Program-made: the position numbers and the translations under genes
Origin: Branchiostoma belcheri
Taxonomy: Eukaryota; Chordata; Leptocardii; Amphioxiformes; Branchiostomatidae
DNA length: 64,000 nt
NCBI RefSeq assembly: GCF_001625305.1
Contig: NW_017802379.1
Location: 9,124,623 to 9,188,622, forward strand
Direction: 5' to 3'
The notes under the pieces: generated by a model
What the model was told of the DNA's origin: nothing
Seen by the model: only the letters and a program-made list of their open reading frames with translations
Database searches by the model: none
In this document: piece by piece, positions 21,712 to 34,300 of the stretch
Position numbering within the stretch: the stretch's first letter is position 1
Layout: each line of letters opens with the position of its first letter

Positions 21712-24700
21712 CTGAGGAGAGAAAACAAAGTTACTGAAACAACAAGAAACCAGAAATATAAGATTTGCAAAGCAAATACATAATATTTATTCTCACTTAA
21801 TCATATCCAGCACACTCCAAAGTCCTGCCACTTGCTACATAATAGTAATAACTAAAAAAGGAATAGTTTCAACAGAATGAAAACTAAGTTACCTGGTTGA
21901 CTTTCCTCTAGGACTTGTCCCTCATTTTCGTCTTGCGATGTCTTAAAAAGTTTCTTCTTGTTGGACTGCTTTCCTGCCGCTGGTTTCTTCTCACTCCCAG
22001 AATTCCTTCTCTTCTCAGTGGACTTCTTTGCACTGGAGCTGAGCTGTCTCTTCCTCCGTCTCGTAGATGATAGTGGCGGGTTATCTTCTTTACATTCATT
22101 TTCATCGTTGTCGTTCAAGCTTCCTTTTTGTGGGAGGGCATTCTCGACGATAGACTCTGAGGTGTTTTGCTCAGTGGTAGGTTCTGAGTCAAACAGAGGA
22201 GGTGTGAAGTCCATGTCAGCTGCAGATGTTTCCTGTAACGGTGGAGTTGACATTCCGCTTCTCAGCTCTACTGTGCTGCCACTATGGACAGGTGTCGTCA
22301 AGGGGCCGATGTTAACGAACTTAAAGAGAGAGTTGACTTTTGCATCACTCGGTCCAGATGATTGGTTTGCTCCGTCTTGGAAGGAATGATTGAGACTGTC
22401 CTTCGTTTCGCTTTGGTCTTGTGGGTTTTCTTCCTTTTCTTTCTTGCAAGATTTGGTCAACAGTCCTGCAATCTCAGCATCCTCTGTCGCTGCGTTGCTG
22501 TCCTCTTTGGACTTGTAGGCAAACTGTGCTAACTTGGAAGCCATGGAAAACCTTTTAGAACCATGACCATTGCTCTCAACTTCACCTTTAGCTGACCTTT
22601 GCCCTTGGTTCATTACATTTTCCTTAGTGTCTGTAGGACCGTTGTCCTCTTCAAATGTCAGCCTACCTTTCGGCGTTGGTATAGCACCTAATGTCCTCTT
22701 GTCACACCTGTTGATGTCACCTCCGGGGGTCATGAACCCATCACCTTTCACCTCTGAACTTTCACCCTTGACCTGATGAGCCACCCCCATGCTCGCCTCA
22801 GGCACTGAATCAGTGACAGCTTTCTGCTGCACATTCTTCTTGAATAGAGCCTTCAGCTTTCCTTTGGAGATTGACGAAGCCTTTCTATCACTAAGTGACA
22901 CATCTTGCGAGATGTTTTTTTCTTGATCTCCTGGATCAGTGACATTGCTAGGAGTACTGGGGATGAATCCTTGGGGTTCATACTTGTTGACTGCCGGAGT
23001 TGTGTCCCCTTGCCTCTTGGTTTGGTCCAGTACGGGAGATTGCCCCATCAGGTGCTGAAAAGCGTTCAGTTTTGCAGGCTGTGGATACATACTGCTTGGG
23101 TCTGGTGTGGAGACACTGGTGTCCAGAAAGGAGTGATGGGAGGGATGGGGAGACGCCTGTGGGGTCATCCCGGTCGGCATGGCAACACTAGAGAAACAAA
23201 CAAACAAACACAGGATGACTGTCTCACCTTAAACATGTTGGGATATAAACAGGTAAGCACTTTTCTTCACACAAACTTATTACATTCAGTGGAATTTGAA
23301 CATAAATCTACAGTGTACTCCAACTTACTGAAAGTTTTCCCTATAAATTACAAAATGTCTTTAGGGTCTGGCTCAAGCATATGTGTGTGTGTGCATAAAG
23401 TAAAGAACTGTTTGACATTTTAGGTACAATGTGAGTGAAGGGGTTCAAACCTATCATCAAGAGAGGTGGCACTTCCTTCTGTCATCTGTGTGGAGAATTC
23501 TGTCAGGGAGGACACCACACTTCCAAATGCATTAAAGTGCTGTACCCTCTGTCTCACCCACTTAGACAGGCCTGCAACAGTAAAGAATGTGAATGATTCA
23601 CATGTATGCAAATACTACAAATACTACATTATGCAACAAGTTTAAACTGTAAGGCCACACCAAGTAAATTTTATGGATGACGTCCGCGCGCGCATTGATT
23701 TTGGCCTGTTCCTAGAAAAAAAACAAGAAATTCCGCTTCCTGTAACTATGACAAAAGAGTCACGACAGTGCCGCAAATAGCTTTGTACGGACCAAAGCTT
23801 ATGAAGCATCAAGCAAGGAAATCATGACTTCCATTAGGAATTCAGTTTGGTACATGCTGCCAAATTTGAAGAAACTTGCTGACCGCTCCATCTATCTCCC
23901 CAAACTCACAGGACGACAACTGCTGTTCCACCTGATTTATTGCTGTTTTGATGATGAATAAAAGATTTCTTGCTTGTTACACTGTGTCACCTCATTCAAT
24001 TGGTGTCCTAACATTTGTCGTCTCTTAGTATATTTCTAATCTAGGCATCTTGTTTTTTAGGGCCCTTCTTGTTTTTTTTTCGCCCTCTCGCATTAGATTT
24101 AGGGTCTCCAAAGGACGTCATCCATAAAATTTACTTGGTGTGGCCTAATTTCCAACACAAGAAATTGGACTCACCCAAATTTTCGACTGTACAACTCCAG
24201 TCTTTGTCAAGGAATGAGCAATCCACCGCTTCCGTGACGTCACGCAGATAACACACGTGACTCCGTTAGCAGTGGATCATACATGTAGGTTGCAGAAAGT
24301 CTGTGGCACCCCCCGTCTCTGTTGAGGGATGGTTGTAATGCCCTGATGTAGATGGCCTCTTAAATCCCTCTGCAACCTATGATCCACTGCTCACGGAGTC
24401 ACGTGTGTTATCTGCGTGACGTCACGGAAGCGGTGGATTGTTCATTCCTTGACAGTTTTTAATACTGGAGTTGTACAGTCGAAAATTTGGGTGAGTCCAA
24501 TTTCTTGTGTGGGAAATTACAGTTTAAACTTGCTGCAAAATGACTTCTACCAACACAGATGAACTTTCAAGATAACAAATACTAGTGGTACAACAAATCT
24601 TCCTGTTATACGTGTATTGTAACTGGTGGCAATGTAGTCTTTCAGAATACAAGTACGAATTTCACATGTATGTATGGCAGTTTATGAATTGTGAATGTTG

Positions 24701-27700
24701 TCTACCTTTTGTGTATCTTCCTTGTCCTCTGGAAAACCTGTCGTCCACAAGAATCAAGGCTCCCCAGTCTTGTCTGGAAGACACAAATAGAATAATGAAT
24801 GGTATAAAATTATGTCATATGTAACCATAATCAACAATGGACTAACTGTATGTAAGATTTCAGTCTCTCATGATAAATTTACCTCAAATATATGTTAATA
24901 GTTTGATTCCAGTCTGTTTTTAAATGTTACTGTAATCAATTTGTTTCTTACAAAATGTTCAAATTTTCTAGTGTACTCAATCAAACTCGACACTGATTAC
25001 CGCCTTGAAATGGGAAGTATTGCTTTTGGGGTGTCTGTCTGTTTGTCCATGTGTATTTTTCCACACTTTTTCCCCACATACTAAGAACATCAGGGACACT
25101 TAAAGGAAGTTAGGGAAAACGTATCAAAATATTACCTAAGGGAAGCAAGTGGGAAAATGCATGGGCAGTATTAGTGAAAATTGATAACAATGAACAAAAC
25201 AAGAAATTTTGCTAAAACTCTTGAAAGTTGTTTGCTCATAACTCTAGATCTGCATCTGTATATGTATAGCCAGCATAACCACCCTTTGAGGTAACACACC
25301 ATCTTCACAAGCACCCGGTAGAGCGGCAGCTGGTTACATTACACCAAACAACCTTTCATACCTAAACTTTGCACATCTAACTTTAAACATTGTGTAAAGC
25401 TATCTAGTGATGATGCCCCTACTGTACTTGTTGAAGTGAGTTCCACTCTAGGGAAAAGCACGTTCTGCCTTACTTGTGGCGTATGCAGCGTCCCAGTGCC
25501 TGGTTGAGAGCCCTGTAGGCCTGGATCTCGTACCACTGTCTGCCTGTCAGCAGGCCACGTGCACCGCTGTGCTGGTTGTTGTAGTTTTGCTTCAGCTCAA
25601 CCTGCGTGGTACAACAACATCCTGACAGGTCAGGAATGTTCAAGTGCCCCTTATGAAGATGAAGGATCATTTGCAGCCATACAAGCCTTGACCCGATTTA
25701 AATTTACACGTAGTCAAAAACCTGACGGAAAGAAAACTGAAGGTCTCCCGTGCTATTATGCAGAGCGTAGGGTGATGCCCATATCCATTTCTGTAGCCCT
25801 TGGGCGACACACAGTTGTGCAATGCACTACAGCAGGGGGTTGGTCCGCTGGTAGTGCTGTGTGTTTGACCTTCCCACACTCTTTCTCATATGTGCTGAGT
25901 GCTAAGCAGAGAAAGAAGTGTGTACCATTTTTAAAGTCTTTGGTATGACCGGGGTTTGAACTCACGACCTCCTGGTTACAAAGCGAGCACTCTACCAACT
26001 GAGCTATTGCACCGGTATACATGTATATTGAACGAAAACTGCATTCATCAAATTTTTCCTAGGTGTAAATCGCGTTGCTTTGACGTGCATCAAGCGTGTA
26101 CATTCAGATTGTACAGCAGCCCTAGTTCTTGACGTATGTCAAAGCAGGGCGAGTTACACGCAGGAAAAATTTCATATGTGCAGTTTTTGTACGCTCGTGT
26201 CCATATATATGCAGTTTTACGTACTGTAAGACTTTTCACAGTCATTTCACAAATGTTTGTCATCAGAAAGTTGAAGCAAAATGCCTTGGAAAAAAATGTG
26301 TCAACGTTTCCCATAGACACAAGCATTAAAAATCCTGTCCATAGTTACCACCTGTCCACATAGACTAAATTTTGTCAGTCAACTGGATGGTCTTTTCCTG
26401 CATTTTGACTGTACATGTACATGTAGAGAAGCTATGTACCTATTAATATATATCACCAAAATATATAAGAAATGTTACACCAAACCTGAAGGTCCTTGAA
26501 GTTTGGGTAGGGGATGCCAACCTGGAGTAAACAACAAAATTGAAATGGTTTAACAGTTAGCTTTGTACATGCATGCATAATTGTTCAAAAACTGCCACCT
26601 ATCAGTACTTGGAAGAACTGCAGCTCCCACAAGCTTCTTTGCGATAACACACCACAGGCTCTGACACACAAAGGCAAAGACATTTCCCCTGCTTACCGTG
26701 ATGACAGCTCTGGCGTTGTTGTCGGCGAAGTCCAGCCCCTCGCTGACTTTCCCACGGCACACTGCCAGGAACAGGGCGCCGCCGTGTCCGCCACCGTTCT
26801 CTGAGGATTTATAGACAAAGTAGGAACGTCAGGAAACAACGCCTCAAGTACAAACATGTAGTATTGTGACAGTGGAAGCTACAAATGTCAACAGAATCTA
26901 CTGTATGAGTAGAAAGTTTTTCAGAGACTGCTGCACGATGTGTAAAATGTCACACAAACTTGCAGGCTTACTAACTGAACAGTGCATGGCTTAGACACAG
27001 AAACCACCATCAGTTACATGACAGCACTGCGCTCACGTTTTAACCTTTAGCACATTGAAGGTGTGCTAAAAGGTTGACAATTCTAAATTGGTTATGGAGT
27101 TACACAACAGGACTATTGTGCAATGAAAGATCATATTTGGATAATTCTAGTCGATATAAAATGTATGTTTTAAAAGATGACACCTCGTTCTTCTACATTT
27201 GTATCTGGAAAGTTGTAATGTCATCACCTGTGTCCTCACTACACTTGATGGCATCATAGAACTGCCTGAGGATGTCATCAAAGTCAGCCTTGTCTCCACC
27301 TTGTGGTTCCCTGATGACCTGTTTGTGCTCTTCTATCTGTTCCCACAGTCTGGTCATCTGTACACATCACAAACACAATGTTTTTCAACAGACTGTCAAG
27401 AAGTATTTTTGGGTTTTAGTGACCTTCAAGTTCACCCCACTTCCTGTGTCTGACCTTTTGACCTCTGGTCATTTTGCTGAACTGAACTTACTCTACTATT
27501 TTTTATGTGTTGCTTTTACATAGTCTCTTACAAATCGTGCGTGAGCGGGGTTTGAACCCCTGACCTCTGGATCTACATACCTGCCACCTCTGACACAGCT
27601 TCCCCAGTAGCTTGTATGATGGAAGGAAACACAGGACTCCGTGGGATATGGTCTGGAGCACATGGAGAAACTCTCTTCATGAAACATGACTGCACGACTA

Positions 27701-30700
27701 CAAAACTGCCAACTTTTCATTAACATTCAATCATTAAGAATCTAGTGCAACACAAGTAAGAGATCAGAGATTTCTGACATTTTGGATTTATGTGACCTGC
27801 AAGTTCACCCCATTTCCTGTGTCTGACCTTTTGACCTACAATTCTGCCTGTCAATCTAGATCTTTGCCATCAATGTGCTGTCAACCTACTAAGTCTACGA
27901 CAAGCTGACACACAAACCTACAGCTCAGCCACCCAAAACAAAACTTCCATACCCAGAAGTAAAAAGCAAAATGTGTCCAAATCACAGGCTCCAAATCATG
28001 CATTTTGTTGTTTCCATTTTACTTAAAATGTTCTTAGTCTCATCTACACATGTTACATACCTGGCACACTTGCAGTACAAGCTGGCCCAGTTCATCCTGA
28101 AATTCATACGTCTGCAAAAGTTGGAAAAAAATGTGAGAATTTGAAAGACAAGGACGGGCTTCCTTCTCCCTTTTATTGAGGTGTAAAAGTGTAAAGATCT
28201 GAACAAAGTCGCAAATGGAGTGGTTTGCTTGCAGTACCTCAGTGTGTTGATAGGTGGCCATCAACTTCCTGCCCCGTGGACCAGCTCCTACAGTTCCTAC
28301 CCAAACCTGAAAAAACAATAGAACTTAAAAGCACAAGTACAGAAAAGTGTTGCCTTGAACTACACAAAACATTTGTCCCAATATATGCTTGGCACAACAA
28401 AAACTAAAAGGACTGTACCTTAAATTCTGGAGCTTTTAAAACTAAGTCTTCTTTTATAATTCCTCATATTCTATATTGAAATGTCATCATTATCAAACAT
28501 GTCATCACAAACATTTTGGAAACACTGCCACCTATTAGTACCAGAAAAAACTGCAGTTTGCACAAGCTTCTTTCATGATACTAGTGACACATCACATGTT
28601 ACAGGAATGTGTAGCACCTGTTTTTGTTAGACGTGTAGCACCTGTTTTTTGTTACAGACATGTGTAGCAACTGTTTTTTTCGTTACAGACATGTGTAGCA
28701 CCTGTTTTTTTTGGTACAGACATGTGTAGCACCTGTTTTTTTGGTACAGACTTGTGTAGCACCTGTTTTTTTGTTACAAACATGTGTAGCACCTGTTTTT
28801 GGTTACAGACATGTGTAGCACCTGTTTTTTTGTTACAAACATGTGTAGTACCTGTTTCTTGTTACAAACATGTGTAGCACCTGTTTTTTGTTAGACATGT
28901 GTAGCACCTGTTTTTGTTACAAACATGTGTAGTACCTGTTTCTTGTTACAAACATGTGTAGCACCTGTTTTTTGTTAGACACCTGTTTCCTTAGACATGT
29001 GTAGCACCTGTTTCTTGCCGACCACATGGTTGGCCTCCAGCTGGATAGGAAAGGGAACACCCAGCTCTGACTGGAAGGAGTCTATCGGTGACAGGGTTCC
29101 CGAGGACAGGACAATGGCTCGGCAGTTGGCAAGCTCACTGAAGGCCTGGAAAAAACAACAACAACAACATCAACCAAAATTACTTTCTGTTGTTCTCTCC
29201 ATAAAAAGTTAAATGCTTGATGGTAGGACAGGTACATGTAGTTTCTGTGTTTTCACCATAAAAATAAAAACATTGTAAACGTTTCACAACTTTACAGTAT
29301 ACAGAGATGTATGTATCATGTATCCTTTACATTGTAGGTCTAATGCTACATGCCATAGAATATATAGAGTCACCTTATCCTATTGGTTCTAGCATTCCAT
29401 ATACTAGTACTCCTATTTCTAGCTTGTCTGGCTAATTACAGAGATGTAAGCAATGAAGTGACCTTACCACTGCAGGGTTGAGGCACCAGAAGTGCAGGTG
29501 GTGAGAGAAAGTCTTGTCCATCCCTCGCCCCTTCTTCATACGGACATACCCATTGGGCTGGAAGAGATGTCAAAAACATGTCAGCTTCCCATCCCATTTA
29601 ACATACATGTATGATCACGAGGCCATGTGGCCTTACAGTGAGACCTGCTGCTTGCACTAATGTGTGAGCCATAATTAGTGCTGTAGAAGTGAATTCAAAG
29701 ATGGCACTGTTACATGATGTATAAAAAAGCTTAAGGGTGGGAAGAATCTGTGTCTGTAACACATCCGAACGTCAGCAGAACGTACTGCGCCTGCACGAAT
29801 CCTACATTTTCAGTTTTCATTGGATGTTTGGTCAATGTTGCATCAGAATTTTGCAGAATCTTTTTAGATGGGATGTTATCTAGAAATACATTGTACATGA
29901 ATACGACCCTGAACGAGACTTTCAGCCGAAGTGCTATATATATGCACAATACATTACAGTTTTGTGCCGGAGGAAAAAACTAGGGGAAAGAGCGACTTAC
30001 AAAGTGTTCTGGTCTGTTGGAGTATTCAACAGTTCTTTCAATCACCACTCTGGGAGGAAAGAAAGAAGGAATAAACTGGCTGCAGAAATCAAGAACTGGA
30101 AGGATGATTTGCAAGATTCAAAGTTCCCTAACATCAGAAGTGTATTTTTGTCCAAATGTCTTTCTTTCTGGAATAATGTCTATCATATTTGACTACACTA
30201 GTCAGGAACAGTTGTATTTCATTGTTATTGGTTTTGTGTCATCTTTAACAAGGGCTCGAAATTCATTTTTGGGAATAGCTGCACTGGTGCACCCAACCTA
30301 AAAAATTGGGTGCACAAAAATATTTTAGGTGCACCACCATATATAATCAAAATAAGATGTTAGTGGAATGTCAACAAAAACTATAATTATGTTTCATTTC
30401 AAGAAAAGTACTATAACAATGATTGTATTATTTTTTCTGACACTTGGATGTTAAGAATATGCTGTAACTACTATACATTAACATCTTTACATACGTTAAA
30501 CATAAGAAAATATTTGGGTGCACTGGTGCACCAACGGAAAAAAATTGGGTGCACAGCTCTAATTTTGGGTGCACTAAGGTGCACATGTACCCAGTATTTC
30601 GAGTCCTGTTAACATACCTGTAGTCTTCAGCAAACTTCATGCCCTGTTTAAAGAGAAAGCCCAGGACAAAGAACATGCCCTTCAGCATCTGTGCCGAGGC

Positions 30701-31316
30701 AGACCCCAGCCACATCTGCTGCTGCTCCTGACCCTTCTTCTGTTCTGGTTTGTTCTCAGGGTCAGTCACTGCACTCAGATTTTTCTGAATTGAAAGTGAA
30801 AAAGATACTGTAAAATTAATTCCTGTAGTAAAACAATTGATAGTTAAGCAGTGAATGATACTTGAATGCCTAACAGTTTTCAAAATCTATCTACAAGTAG
30901 TTGCTTCACGAAATTAACTTCATTGTGTGTAAATTGATGTACAAATGTATCTCCATGAGCACTTTGTTTTTTGCTGTGTTTTTGTTTGCAATTCTGTACT
31001 ACAGTAATGATGCAATTACAAATCATGATTTTTCACCTGTCACTCTATCTGTCCCACCAACATGCTGTCAAAATGTACTCAGACAAACACACCCACAGTT
31101 CAGCCACCCAAACCAATACTTCTATACCCAGAAGTAATAATAGGAGAATACCTTAATCCAAAAGTACGCAATATCGTGCAAATATTTTTAATTTGCAACT
31201 CTACTGTCAAAATTTGACTCCAAGATTGTGTAGCCGTTAACGTTTTAAAATATGATTGTACATCTTTGAACGCAATTCAGCTTTCTGCTCCAATGTTTGT
31301 GATTTTAGCAATAAAC

Positions 31317-31369
<53 letters not shown>

Positions 31370-34300
31370 AAGTCTCAGGTTTAAGCCCATGGAGTTGAGT
31401 ACTGCCACCAGGGTTTATATTTCATACCATGATTACACAGTACACAACCTTGCCTTACCTTCAGCAGTCCAAAGGTGTCAGGGTTAATACCCATGGAGTT
31501 GAGTACTGCCACCATGTCCATCCCAGTCTGCACCTTAGTCTGACGTTCATAGTCACGATCCTTCAGCAGTGAGGAGCTGTCCTTGATCCACTTCTTAAAG
31601 CTGCCACACTGGATGTAAAAAAATTTTGTCTGACTTCAAATTTTTCACACAATCCCTGAAAATCTTTAAGAACGGTCTGCACAAATGCTTCTATCAGCAG
31701 CACACCAGCACTTGTTTGACAGGATTGTTTGTTTTTTAAGCTTAAGTGATTGTATTGGCTGGCTGCTGACAGAGGAAGCTGGGCTGCTTTGACTGCCTCA
31801 TGCGTCACGAGACGCGGGAGCCCCTAAGTCTAAGTAAAGTAAGATTGTATATTGTAAATATGTTATTGATTTATATGTTGTTTTGTGACTGTCAACTATG
31901 TATATACATGTATGTATTGTCTGTATGTATGAATACCAGGAAGACTAGCGGTGGACCCCAGGGTCCACAATGGTTATTCTAATAAAGTTTCAAAGTTTCA
32001 CAGGGACTTGATTTTGGGGTAGGAGGGTAAAAATGCTTTGATGAAGTTAATCGAAAATGATCGAAGAAAATGATATGAGAAAAAATATACATGTATGTTA
32101 CTTGGTAACAGTACTAGAGTTATTGTTCCGAGCAGTTATGTAGACTTATCTTCAACTGAGTAGTAAAGAAAGGCCTCTTTGACTTACCACAATGTGGAGG
32201 GCTCTGTGGTCATCCATTTTCACATTGTGTAGTACTAACAGGGGACAAAAAAAGAATAACATCAATAATGTTTAATATGAACATCAAAACTAGTAACTGG
32301 GCTTTACAAGTTAACTAAGGGTATATAAACAATTGAAAACCTCTATGAAATATTCAAAGTTTTGGAATATCTTTGTTGTTTTCTATATCATAGTAATGTT
32401 CTCTCTGATACTGTCTATTCATAAGGCAACAGACATGCAGCATGAAGATGGGAAATGAGATATCCTTTTCTGGTACCATTGACCTAACTTTCATCATTGT
32501 CCATGACATTCCTAGCCTGTGGAAATAACTTTTAAACAGACACACCAAAAAACAAAACCAATGTATATAATAAAAGACAATACAGTATACCAAACACAAT
32601 ATAACAGGAAAGATACATCTACTAGCTACAGTTAACTTAGGCCACACCAATCTAATTTCTTGGTTAATGGATTTTTCTAGAAAAAATAATGGAGCGGGCG
32701 GGCAAAAAAAATAAAAATAAAAAACAGGCCTAGGCATCCTATTATGGCCCAAAATGGTACGATAGGAGCCATGAAGTCAACACACCAGACTGGTTCAAAA
32801 TTTAAACAATGAATTTTGAACTTTTAATGATACCATTGCATTGAAAGCTGGAATAACTGTAACAACTAGGAAGAAAAGGACTGTTTTCAACTATTCAGGG
32901 CAAAATATGAGCATTTTGCAGTACGTTGATTCTGAATTTTTTATTTTTTTTGCAAATCAGAGAAAAATGAAGCAGGCGAACCCGTTAACCAAGAAATTAA
33001 GTTGGTGTGCTCTTACCCAAGTTTTCCAGTTCAGTCATGGTAGCATCCAGCTGGTCCTCTGTCATGGAGAAACTAGCAGCCTCTCGGGCGGAGTCTTCAA
33101 TGTTGTGAGCCTCGTCCAGCACTATTATATTGTTCTTCAGGGAGATCTGCATCTGTTGAGAGAACAAATAATGTTGATGTCACTACCTAATCCTATGTAC
33201 ATGTAATAAACGACTCACTATCCCTATTGTTTTCAGTGGGTCCTTTAAAGTGAAAGTGATCTCGAACCAGTTTAGCTCATTGAAGAGCTAATCTTCCACT
33301 GGTCGTGACAGAGAAGACGGACACTATGTACAGTATTTACAGGTTCATTGTACTGGGGAAATTCCCCTAGCTCTTTTCGACAAGCACAATGAACAGTGGA
33401 CCACAGCTTAACGTCCCGTCCTAAGGACTGCGACCCTAAACAGTAGCGTGCATGTCGGGTGAGCGACATCAGCTGGAATTCCAACTCCCAACCTCTTAGT
33501 CCAGAGGCAGGATCGCTAACCACTGGCATGGGCTACACACGCATTTGTGTGTTTGCTTGTGTTTCTGTTGTTACTGAACTGTATTTCCATATACTAGACA
33601 TGATTGAATTACTGACAGAAAGTTAGTCCAAAAGTCCCAGAGTATTTTATCAAAGGTTATCTCATTTCCTGTCTTCAATTTCCTGCATGTCACTGTTGCC
33701 TTATGGGAGTAGTGGGAAGATGCATACTCAGAAAGAAATGTGCAATAAGTGAGAAATTGTAAAAAACTCTTGAGTTGTGACATCTTCAATTGCCTGTGTA
33801 ATGCTTGCAGTTAGAGTTGCACAATTCAGTTTTCCCATGTACATGTACCTTGGTTGTGAAATACTGTTACAGTAGTTATTACATGACAAACACATGTTAG
33901 TCTAGTTGTTTAAAGTTTTAACTTTGACCATGAAACTACTAACACAGATGAACTTTAATGATCATTACTTTAGTTCTGTACTTGGTTTCAAAAAAATTTT
34001 GCATCATATGTCATAAATCTTTTTACCAAGAAACTTACATTTTCCCTGATGACAGGGTCGACCAGGTAGTTGTATGGACAGAAGACGATGTCAGCTTCTA
34101 ACATCAGTTCACGGGCTGCATAGTAGGGACAGGACTGGAGAAATACAATGTCATATTTTTGTAAGTTACAAACTACTAACACCACTTAACATAATAGTTA
34201 CCATAACAACCAACATGCACTAAACAAATAAAACAACTGTTAAAGCAAAAGAAGATGCCCGTTCCCACCTTTATCTTCTTGCCCAGTTTGACCAGTTCTT

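Noticed and set aside
25947-26017. tRNA gene on the minus strand.
   Set aside because: A and B boxes are good but the anticodon and T stems do not pair; it heads a SINE body.
28601-29007. CRISPR-like array of regular repeats.
   Set aside because: Units are contiguous and lack unique spacers; it is a eukaryotic intronic minisatellite.
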